In this document: one piece after another, positions 11,818 through 21,368 of the stretch
Layout of the letters: the number at the start of each line of letters is the position of its first letter
Position numbering within the stretch: position 1 is the first letter of the stretch
Source: Ecdyonurus torrentis
Taxonomy: Eukaryota; Arthropoda; Insecta; Ephemeroptera; Heptageniidae
Direction of reading: 5' to 3'
Assembly: GCA_949318235.1 (NCBI GenBank)
Contig: OX439131.1
Location: 34,475,930 to 34,539,929 of the forward strand
DNA: 64,000 nucleotides
Program-made: the position numbers and the translations under genes
The notes under the pieces: model-generated
What the model saw: the letters and a program-made list of their open reading frames with translations, nothing else
Told to the model about the DNA's origin: nothing
The model's database searches: none

Positions 11818-12294
11818 TATGCCTAAAATTCTCAAAACTTATGTGTACAAAATTTCTTTCAACAAATTTATCCAAAAAAATTAACTGAATAACTAATATG
11901 TACCATATAGCAGTATACCAGCAGCTGTCAATCTTTTCTCCTTAAAAGCTCATAAAAGTCCGAACGGTTCGAACAGAGCGCGAACAGAGTCCACACCTCA
12001 CAAAAATCAAGTCCTGAAGTCCATAATTTTATTTTTTTTGCCAGCTGCCAGCTGTCATCCATCAACAAAAACAAATGCAGGCGTGGGCGCGGCGCGCATA
12101 TCCGCGCATATCACAAGCACACGCCCACTTTTCGCTCGACCAAACCAAAATACAAAGTAATTCACAATTCATGGTATTCGTAAATTAATTAATACCATTA
12201 ATACCGATTAATACATACACCGCCAAGGTTGGAGTTTGTGTTTTTTTATTGTGGTGGCTTCTGAAGTTAGCATACTGAACATTCATTCATCTTG

Positions 12295-12567
12295 ATGACG
12301 TGCATTCCATCGTCATTAGTTAGCCGGTTCTCTAAACTTAGTTTTAGAGAAGCCACACTTTTGAAAAACAAACTATGTAGTAAATATTTTGGAATGGAAA
12401 CCGAAATACAGCACACACGAGGACCGCTTAATATAGGCTCATCATATCTCATCCACACTGGAACTGCAAATGCAGCATGGTACAAAACGAATGGACCAAA
12501 GACTTGGAATACCTATAACAACAAAGTCTATCTACCCCAAGAAACCTCAGAAGAACGACGCCCTGCT
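12295..12567 (+). CDS. MRPL22: Mitochondrial ribosomal protein L22-like, first exon only
   Basis: MRPL22 (uL22m) is a structural protein of the large mitochondrial ribosomal subunit near the exit tunnel. This 91-codon exon starts at ATG 12295 with a basic, acid-poor leader (MTCIPSSLVSRFSKLS) typical of mitochondrial import. It then carries YLIHTGTANAAWYKTNGPKT and WNTYNNKVYLPQ, and ends EERRPA. That order (IHT, W..NKxxPPQ, RRPA) is the N-terminal signature I know for MRPL22 before its conserved KYS..KMWY core. The exon stops in phase 0 at a strong donor GCT|GTAAGT (12568). No downstream exon with the core is visible in the window. It may be an orphaned or duplicated exon, or the remainder may be in the assembly gap or beyond. 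It is a candidate partial gene. Confidence 0.7.
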
Positions 12568-12947
12568 GTAAGTAAGGGAGATGTGTTCCTGCTCCCAGTA
12601 AAAGAATGAGAAAAACCCATTACCAGAACGGTAAAGGGATGTGATATGCATCCGTGATACATTGCTTGTCAGTCTCATTCTTTCACCGGCGCAAGAGAGT
12701 ATGTAACACTTTATACATACTTTATTATAAGCAGCTTATCAGTATTAAATTTAATGCCATATTCCCCTTGCAGGGGTGGGCCAGGACCAATTTTCCAGTA
12801 AAATAGTTTTGAGCTGTGGTTGTGGTGTACAGTACCAGATTACAGGCCTCAAACATCTACGCCTCTGGGCTCCTAATATCAGATCTGGATCTAATACCTG
12901 CAACATATTTTATTTTATGACTGTACGGTACTACTTCTAACTATGTA

Positions 12948-13069
12948 CAGCTCTGGACAAAAGTTCCCTAATGGGGCAGCAGACGCCGCTGCGTTTTCTC
13001 ATAAAGATAACATAGAGTGCTTGCGGATTGCCTATATGCAAATCGTTCGAGAACTTTTGGCCAGAGCTA
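12948..13069. mobile_element. Tc1/mariner-like MITE, copy 2
   Basis: Same family as 10025-10150: starts CAGCTCTGGACAAAAGTTCC, ends AACTTTTGGCCAGAGCTA, with the inner CTGCGTTTTCTCATAAAGAT block shared. TA flanks at 12946-12947 and 13070-13071. Point changes and short indels show an older or independent insertion. Confidence 0.75.
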
Positions 13070-13247
13070 TAATACACACAACTGTGAAGATATATTTTCG
13101 ATTCAAAAACTTGCGTTTAATTTGCAATGTTATTCTAATGAGAGAATTAGCGCTGAATTTAAATAAAAAAATATATTATCACAATTGTGTGTACAAACAG
13201 TGACTGTACTGCCTGGCCTGTCCCTGCATTGCATACAGTATCACATT

Positions 13248-13370
13248 AATGCTGTTCGTAAAAGCTGTTCCCTTGCTCCAAAAAATGCGCAATGCCATTT
13301 AAAAAGCATTAGGTGATCGTCATTTTTTGTGTGGTTTGGGGCACAAAAAACAGGGTTTACGAACATCATT
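13248..13370. mobile_element. MITE family C (TGTTCGTAAA ends), copy 1
   Basis: AATGCTGTTCGTAAA at the left is mirrored by TTTACGAACATCATT at the right. The inner blocks TTGCTCCAAAAAATG and CATTTAAAAAGCATTAGGTG are shared with a second copy at 21965-22084 in an EMC3 intron. Confidence 0.75.
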
Positions 13371-13423
13371 AATCATTAGTACTGTAATAGTATGTGTACA
13401 CCCCTAGACATCATTGACGTTCT

Positions 13424-14037
13424 CAGTGGCGGCCCGTCAAACTGGGCACCCGGGGGAATAACTAGCGATGCGCCCCCACCCGTAGAAATAGTTTAATGTG
13501 CCGAATGGGGCGAAGCCCCCCAAATGCGCCGCAGGCGCGATTTTTTTTTTGGATCACGCCCCTTTTTGGAAGAAAATGCAAAATTAGTATACTCAAAAGA
13601 ATTTGCTATTACAATTCAAGTACTTCAAATTTAATATTTTTTACACCATTTGAGTATAAAATTGAAGAAAAATGTTGAAATTTTTTCTTCAATAGAACAT
13701 GATTCTAAATTACTTTTAAAATTTTTGTTACGACAGCTTAACGTAGTATGTACTTTAAGGTAGGATTGTATTTTTATTTTCTGTATTAAGTATGTGCTGG
13801 ACTCGAAAATGAAATTTAAAAAATTTCTATCTAAAATACTGCATGTCGTCACAACAGTGTGAAAGTATCGGAAAATACACCATCCCCAATGCTAATGAAT
13901 CTAGTGAACCCCGATTTTAACTTTAACCCATGCTTTGATTTCTTATTTTTTTTTCTCTTCTTCTTTTTAGGTGTTTAAAAAATAGTTTCCAGGGTTGAAA
14001 AGTTTGGTTCTGAAAATTGATTTCACGGATTTATCCA

Positions 14038-14084
<47 letters not shown>

Positions 14085-14903
14085 TTGACCCATAAATTAA
14101 AATATGCGATTTGCAATAATTTTGTTCTCCGTAAAAAATATATATGTAAAAAACAAAAATGTCGCAAAAATTGTTTTTAAACTCAAAGTCAATAAAAGTT
14201 GATCTGCATATAATAGAACACGCTATAGTATTTTTCTTCAGATGTTCAAGTAAAATTTTATAAGATAAGATATAAGATTTTATTACGTTCCATGTCTTTA
14301 CACAGTAGAACAAGTCGAGTCAAAACACAACATACACACAACAAAATACAAATAATATATAGCAAATTTTGTCCTACTTAAGCTTAATTATATTTGACAT
14401 TATTAACCAATAAATAATCAGACACACTATAAAACATATTTTCTAATAGGTATTTCTGTACTGATTTCTTAAATAATAAGTATGATTCACATTGCTTTTG
14501 TGCACGAAGAGCTTGAAGTTTTGTATACTTTTACTAAATTTGAGGAAGATTTTATTTGAACCAAAACTTAAGTTACTTTACTAACTCATCAAACAATTAT
14601 TCGTGGAGGATAGAAAACTGTTCCTTGGTTCATTAAAAAAAATAATAAATAAAAAAAAAAAAAAAAAAATCTTAAAAATTATATAAAAAATTGAGTACTA
14701 TATCAATTTCATTTTACATATAAAATGCTGACATTAAGTGCTTTACTATTTTACAGATAGCGCATTACGAAGCTTCAATTTCATATGCTTTGTCTTTTAG
14801 GCTATTTTATTGTAGTTTTTATAATAATTTATTGGGCACTTATTTCTCTTGCCGTGCGCCCGGGGGAAATGTCCCCTCATCCCCCTCTATTGGGCCGCCA
14901 CTG
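13424..14903. mobile_element. hAT-superfamily relic, 1480 bp, 8-bp target duplication
   Basis: Starts CAGTGGCGGCCCGTC and ends GGGCCGCCACTG, a hAT-type terminus. The 8-bp flanks GACGTTCT at 13416-13423 and 14904-14911 are identical. Subterminal CACCCGGGGGAA (left) and CGCCCGGGGGAAA (right) blocks are similar. The interior is AT-rich with no transposase frame, so it is non-autonomous. Confidence 0.88.
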
Positions 14904-15416
14904 GACGTTCTACAGTTTAATAACATGCATCTACAAGCTGGCCATAAAAATATGGGCTTGATATTGAATGTTGATATCAAGGTGGCAAGCTCATAACTCA
15001 TATGTCACTGCCAGTAATCAACAGAGACAGTTTTACATTAATAAACCACCTTATGCAAATAACAATGAGTGAGCCAACAATGTGTTTTATCAAAGGTTAC
15101 ATATTAATAAAGCTGTACAACAACTGGTGACTGACACTATCTCAGAGAACCTTAGACTGCCCTATATCCTATATATAAAAATATGTTAAAATTAAAGATT
15201 AATTAAGAGTAATAAAAAAATTATTAGATCTTCCACTTATAGTTACTTCATTAATTTTTAACATATACAGTTATATACAGTTGAAATTTTAGAATTTGAC
15301 AATAAAGTATAACGCCGCCCAATGAAGTGGCTGCGCGATAATTGCATTTCTCCGCCTTCTTATAGTTTACTATGCATAACAACCAAAATGCATGTGTGTG
15401 TGTGTCTCTCTCTCTC

Positions 15417-15616
15417 NNNNNNNNNNNNNNNNNNNNNNNNNNNNNNNNNNNNNNNNNNNNNNNNNNNNNNNNNNNNNNNNNNNNNNNNNNNNNNNNNNNN
15501 NNNNNNNNNNNNNNNNNNNNNNNNNNNNNNNNNNNNNNNNNNNNNNNNNNNNNNNNNNNNNNNNNNNNNNNNNNNNNNNNNNNNNNNNNNNNNNNNNNNN
15601 NNNNNNNNNNNNNNNN
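15417..15616. other. Assembly gap (200 N)
   Basis: Exactly 200 unknown bases follow GT and CT dinucleotide runs and directly precede the left arm of the palindrome 15617-17469. The round size suggests an estimated or placeholder gap, so true length is unknown. Confidence 0.98.
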
Positions 15617-17469
15617 TTCTCATTAGCCCAAAAATAATAATTTTGATTATATTTGATGTATAATGTACTGAGGGAACATGATAAATTTTATTTGAAAGAA
15701 ATCGGACAATTTGGGTGGAAGATATTAATTTTTTTTCGAAAAAGCTGGATGCCCAGCAATGGTGCCTATGCTATAACCATAGGGAAAACAGCAGAATTCA
15801 AACTGTTGTAACTTTTTATCAAGTTGATGTATGGGTTTGATTTTTTCAGGGAGCATAGATAATCAAGAGATATTTAATAGAGCAATTATTTTTTAATTCA
15901 AATTTGTATAGGGTGACTATATTATGACCTTTGACCTTGCACCTTAGAGGGATGTTATTTTAATGATTGCGAGCACTAATTTAGCCCGCGAGAACAACTT
16001 TTAAGGACAAAAATGTTAGATTTGACTAAATCAATCGATAAAAATTATGGAGGAGTAATTAAGTTTCCTCTGACCTTGACATATTTGGAGAACTTGGTGC
16101 TCAAATTTGCTATTTTTTAAGAATTCCAAAGCATTAAAATCGAGCTTAAATGAAAAAAAAAAAAAAAAAGAAGCGATTGGGTCATATCTGTAGCCCCGTA
16201 AATCAGTCCGCATACCCACACCACCCAGCAACCCCCAGCGCTACCCCCCCCCCCCAAAAAAAAAAATTAAAGGAAACGTTGTAAACTGCAAACATAAAAC
16301 ATGCGCATAATATATTAATTTATAAAGTAATATTTTTTTATAACTTCATTTTGACCTCCCCTATCTTAAACCACAATTATATTTTAATTTGGGGGGGGGG
16401 ACGTTTTAAAAAAATATACAGAAAACAGAAATAAAAATTTACTACATGTGTATATAGTGTATACAATTAATTATGCATGCATGTCCAAAGTTTACATTTT
16501 TTCGGGGGCGGGGGGGAATTGAAAATATTTAATTCTGTTAGATCATATCGGTAGCCCCGTAAATAAGCCCACTTCCCCCTTCCCTTAAAAAAATGTAAAT
16601 CTTTAACATATACTTATGCCTTATGCATAATTAAATTAAGTTTATACACATATAATACATTTTAATTTATGTTTTCTGTTTTTTTGACCCTCCCCCCCAA
16701 ATTAAAATATAATTGTGGTTTTAAGATGGGGGATGGGGGAGGCCAAAATGAAGTTATAAAAAAATATTACTTTATAAATTAATATATTATGCGCATGTTT
16801 TATGTTTGCAGTTTACAACGTTTCCTTTAATTTTTTTTGGGGGGGGGGGGGGGTAGCGCTGGGGGTTGCTGGGTGGTGTGGGTATGCGGACTGATTTACG
16901 GGGCTACAGATATGACTCAATCGCTTTTTTTTTTCATTTAAGCTCGATTTTAATGCTTTGGAATTCTTAAAAAATAGCAAATTTGAGCACCAAGTTCTCC
17001 AAATATGTCAAGGTCAGAGGAAACTTAATTACTCCTCCATAATTTTTATCGATTGATTTAGTCAAATCTAACATTTTTGTCCTTAAAAGTTGTTCTCGCG
17101 GGCTAAATTAGTGCTCGCAATCATTAAAATAACATCCCTCTAAGGTGCAAGGTCAAAGGTCATAATATAGTCACCCTATACAAATTTGAATTAAAAAATA
17201 ATTGCTCTATTAAATATCTCTTGGTTATCTATGCTCCCTGAAAAAATCAAACCCATACATTAACTTGATAAAAAGTTACAACAGTTTGAATTCTGCTGTT
17301 TTCCCTATGGTTATAGCATAGGCACCATTGCTGGGCATCCAGCTTTTTCGAAAAAAAATTAATATCTTCCACCCAAATTGTCCGATTTCTTTCAAATAAA
17401 ATTTATCATGTTCCTCAGTACATTATACATCAAATATAATCAAAATTATTATTTTTGGGCTAATGAGAA
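15617..17469. repeat. Large palindrome, left end lost in the gap
   Basis: TTCTCATTAGCCCAAAAATA at 15617 is the complement of the sequence ending at 17469, and the arms match inwards for about 800 bp each (for example GCTGGATGCCCAGCAATGG, and GTAGCCCCGTAAATCAGTCC). Runs of C or G and A near 16236-16266 mirror those near 16830-16852. A GTAGCCCCGTAAAT block occurs again close to the centre (about 16551). No protein is encoded. The left terminus is unseen because of the N gap. Confidence 0.88.
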
Positions 17470-17923
17470 GATGTTGAATAAATAATTAGCACCAATAATT
17501 AGGGCAATTTTAAAAATTTGACCGCCATCTTGGTATTTGTGACGTCACACTTTTGAAATTTTTTTCACACGTAGAAATAATTATTTAAAATATATTTTGT
17601 TCTTAAACTTTTTGCGAAAAGATGATCAGGAACGCTATACAAAATTAAAAACTGTGGAATAAGGGGTCAAAGTTCAGAGGTTAATATCTGACGACCCTAC
17701 GTGGCCCATGCGTTGAAATTTAGGGAAAGAGCTACTAATGACCATATCTACGAACCCTGAAAAATTCATGTTCTTACCACCTTTTCCCGAAAAGTTCCTC
17801 TTGTTCCCCCTGCTACAATGCCATACATTGCATTTTTCAATTAGCAAAAAAAAAAAAAAAATCTTGTTTGCAAGAATGGGGTTCTTTCAACCTATCAGAG
17901 CATGCAGCTGGGAGGGAATCAAG

Positions 17924-17930
17924 TATAAAA
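17924..17930 (+). promoter_or_regulatory. TATA box upstream of the hammerhead
   Basis: TATAAAA in the context AAGTATAAAAGCG. An initiator-like CTCAGCT centred at 17953 is about 29 bp downstream, and TTCAGTGG follows at 17959. Spacing fits an RNA polymerase II core promoter whose transcript would include the ribozyme at 18006-18049. Confidence 0.5.
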
Positions 17931-18005
17931 GCGAGGTACCACTTGCTACCTCAGCTATTTCAGTGGTGAAAGTCATCGTTAGATGTACAGAGCTCTGTGC
18001 CAAGA

Positions 18006-18049
18006 CTTACTGACGAGTCGTCCTAGGTAAAGGATGAAACCGGTCTAAG
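18006..18049 (+). ncRNA. Hammerhead ribozyme core with loopless stem III (dimer type)
   Basis: All invariant hammerhead blocks are in order: stem I strand CTTA (18006-18009), CTGACGA (18010-18016), stem II GTC...GAT, GAAA (18036-18039), then C-C-G-G-T-C with the cleavage site after C at 18045 (GUC), then the stem I partner TAAG (18046-18049). Stem III is ACCGGT with no loop, so it cannot close in one molecule but can pair between two copies, as known for double hammerheads of the newt satellite type and for short-stem-III retroelement hammerheads. Stem II is weak (G-U, U-A, C-G) with a 13-nt loop containing CCTAGG. It lies downstream of a TATA box and in no coding gene. Confidence 0.72.
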
Positions 18050-18186
18050 GCCATGAGGAAGTCTGGTGCCGTTTTATAATGTTGTGCCTTTGATGTAGTG
18101 TGAGACCATGAGATAATGGGTATATCATGTTTTATTGACACAGTATCCCTATCCTTTTTATCCTGTTTGAATAAAATATATATATT

Positions 18187-18416
18187 GATGTTGTAGAGGA
18201 AAATATGTGTATCTCGTTTTTTGTCATGAGAAGCAAAATGTGTAACTGTAGCATCATGTGCTTATTATCACAGTAAGCAATATGTGTAAGTCGAGTGCCA
18301 TCTATATTACCATCAGAAACGACTTGCACATTAAGCTTCCCGTAACCAAAAACGTGATACATATTTTAATTCCTGTGACAAAAAAACAAGATACACAAAT
18401 CGTTTGTTACAACATT
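18187..18416. mobile_element. Inverted-repeat element (about 230 bp)
   Basis: ATGTTGTAGAGG with TGTGTATCTCGTTTTTTGTC on the left is mirrored by GACAAAAAAACAAGATACAC with GTTACAACAT on the right. An inner GTGTAACTG/GTGTAAGTCG pair gives further internal repetition. Probably a MITE. Confidence 0.6.
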
Positions 18417-18432
18417 GATCCCAATTTCCCAA

Positions 18433-18438
18433 TTTATT
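18433..18438 (-). terminator. Candidate polyadenylation signal of EMC3
   Basis: TTTATT on the plus strand reads AATAAA on the EMC3 strand, about 320 nt past the stop codon. It is the first exact AATAAA I find downstream; position-only evidence. Confidence 0.3.
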
Positions 18439-18756
18439 AACAAAATTAACTAAATTCAACTAAATAAATTATCAAATTTTTGAGTTTTAATAATTTTTAA
18501 TTCAACCTCTCTCCCACTATATTGTATTATTGTATTTTCAAAACTGTTTAAAGTGAAAATGTATATCTGTGGAAAATTAAAGTTAAGGTAAGAAGCAAAA
18601 ACAAATATTTAATTTCTTTTGTTAATTTTTGTAACTACATTATTATTGTATTTAAGATGGATACATGTTTAAGCAATAGTATTTCATAAATAAAAACAAG
18701 AAACAAAACATGGAATAAAGTGACGACTTAACACAAAATGATGCTCAATGAATTAT

Positions 18757-21284
18757 TCAAAGATTCTCTTGTTTGCTTTGGTGATAGAGGCTCTCAGAAT
18801 TTGGAGAGGTTAATTCTAACATTTCGCTTTCCACATTTGCTAATGCCCAGTGGTGGTCACAGATTTCAAGAGCTTCCCACTCTGCTTTAAATGCTGCTTT
18901 AGGATCAGGTGGCATAGCCATTGCAGCGCCAGACATTTGATCTTGAATGTGCCGAGCTTGATCTGCAGCTGGGGAAAGCAAATAGACGGAAAAAAATAAT
19001 TATATTTGTATGTATGATTTGTCCATAACAAATTCCTAAACATGTTTGTGGCAGCTCACTTTACAAGGCACCTATTGAGATATTTGAACTCAATTTCTAA
19101 GGATATAGCCTATACAAAAGTTGTATTGTTATTTATGGAATTCAAAATTTCTGAACAAAATGCAAAAACTAATCTAATCCACTCTTTCCACTTTTTAATT
19201 TTTTTTTTTTTCCAAAACTTTTATTACAATATTGATTAATAAAAATCAATGCTGTGATATGTGATACATATGTACTAATATAATTATTATATTTTTACAT
19301 GGTACTATTGTGCTAATAAATAATGCTTTTTATTAAACAACACCTTGTAGTAATAACAATATATGTACACATTCACACACAAAAAACTTACCATTGTTTT
19401 CTCCTAAAACAAGAGTGTAAATGCTACGGAGACCAAACACATTGAGGAAGTACCATGAAGCAGAAGAGACCCAAGAAGCATCTAAGGATAACAACTCAAT
19501 TCCTCGTTGCAACATTGGTTTGAAGCGTAGAGTTAAAGGGAATGGCACCTTGGCTGTTAAGAAAATACATGTTTACAACTTACTCGATGAAAAGACAAAT
19601 AAAAAGATTATAATTTAAATTTGCTTCTTATTTGCACGGATAGTAAACGGCCACCAGGATTTTTGTATTTTTCAACTTTACATCGTAATATCACCACAGT
19701 ACAAAGTTTAAAAAAAATTTAGACCAACATTCTCGTAATGTATAAATATCAGACAGTGAATGTGTCAAGTTTCAAATTTTTCATGCTCATGGTAGACTCG
19801 CTAATAATGGTCATCAGAAACACCGATTTGGCACTTCATTTTTTTAAATCATGGACTTAGCCTGTGAGTTGTCTCTATAACCGATAGTGATAAAAATTTC
19901 ATACTTGATGGACAGAGTAAACAAATGTTACTTATGAATGTAATGTAGTTAAAATATTTCGCAAACCACCCCTTTGCAAATAAATGGCAAAAAGTGTAAA
20001 CTTAGATCTGCTTAAGTTACAAAGATGAAAATTACTTTGTGGGTAGAAAGAAGCTTAAGTAATAGAACTCAGATAAAAATTTTATATAAATATATACGGG
20101 GTGTTTTTTTAAAAGCGCGCATTTTAAAACGCAAAATAAAATATGAAGAAATAAAATAAAATAAACTTTTTATGTATCATTTTGTAGCCAAGGGTTAGAC
20201 ATTTTTAAAACTGTTCTTAGAAATAAAATTGAGTGACCGGTTTTCTTGCACTGCGCTTCAACGTAAAAATATGCAATATTTTTTTCAAAGCGTCTTTTTT
20301 TCTGCAAAAGTTATTAGAAATTTGCTTTTTTAACTATCCTTTTTTGACAATTAATGGGGTCTGTTGGCATAAATAAGGTACTAATAGCACTCTAAACATG
20401 TTCTGTGATAAAAATGTAAGGATAGGGCTACATGGTATCAGGGGCAAGGTGAAAACATTTGCATTAAACATTGCTAAATTCTGTAAAAAAAAGTCTCTTC
20501 AATCAAAATTTTTTTTAACTTTTTTTTTTTTTTTTTTGTATCAATTTTAATTTTTACAACCATTGTTTGTAATTTTGATTTTCTGTCAATTCTTACAAAG
20601 TGGTTTGGTTTGATAATTAAAACCTTAGACATTTCATTTTAAAGAACGGAAATTTTTAATTTGCATCTCTTTATTTAAAAGTTAGTCCACATGGAAATCC
20701 ACATTTAATTTGTTTTTAGCTGAATTCATTAATCCTTTTTGCATCTTGAATTTATTGAAGCCTTCATGTTGATTTTTTTTTTATTACTTAAACCAAACAT
20801 TACTTAGATTTGAAAGAAAACTGTAAATGCAAAGCCATTATAGGGAAAATAAAAATTCGTGAAATCATTAAAAAAAATTACTGAATTAGAGAAAAATTTG
20901 GCAAATTTAACAATGTTTAACACAAAAGTTTTCACATTACCATTGTACCAATATAGCCCCATCCTTACATTTTTATCACAGAACATGTTTAGAGTGCTAT
21001 TAGTACCTTATTTATGCCAACAGACCCCATTAATTGTCAAAAAAGGATAGTAAAAAAAGCAAATTTCTGATAACTTTTGCAGAAAAAAAGACGTTCTGAA
21101 AAAAATATTGCGCATTTTTACGTTGAAGCTCGGTGCAAGAAAACCGGTCACTCAATTTTATTTCTAAGAACAGTTTTAAAAATGTCTAACCCTTGGCTAC
21201 AAAATGATGTATAAAAAGTTTATTTTATTTTATTCCTTCATATTTTATTTTGCGTTTTAAAATGCGCGCTTTTAAAAAAACACC

Positions 21285-21368
<84 letters not shown>

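Larger units (their letters stand above)
8108..12294. other. Intergenic region NBAS to L22-like exon, mostly mobile elements
   Basis: Holds the NBAS 5' flank, the nested elements 8390-9729, a Tc1-like MITE (10025-10150), ATGT-rich low-complexity sequence around 10240-10430 and the motif-rich element 10424-11817. In 9730-10020 and 11818-12294 I see no gene. The shared promoter area for the two divergent genes would be near 8110-8200 (NBAS) and about 12150-12294 (L22-like), but no core element is clear. Confidence 0.5.
12568..18756. other. Region between L22-like exon and EMC3, mobile elements and a ribozyme
   Basis: Contains the second Tc1-like MITE (12948-13069), a TTCGTAAA MITE (13248-13370), a hAT relic (13424-14903), the N gap (15417-15616), the palindrome 15617-17469, a TATA-led hammerhead ribozyme (17924-18049), an inverted-repeat element (18187-18416) and the EMC3 3' flank. 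No continuation of the L22-like gene was found. Confidence 0.55.

Noticed and set aside
15322..15663. Reading frames across the N gap
   Set aside because: They consist of unknown residues; nothing supports coding.
17738..18013. 91-codon frame overlapping the hammerhead promoter
   Set aside because: No conserved motif, and it overlaps the TATA box and ribozyme.
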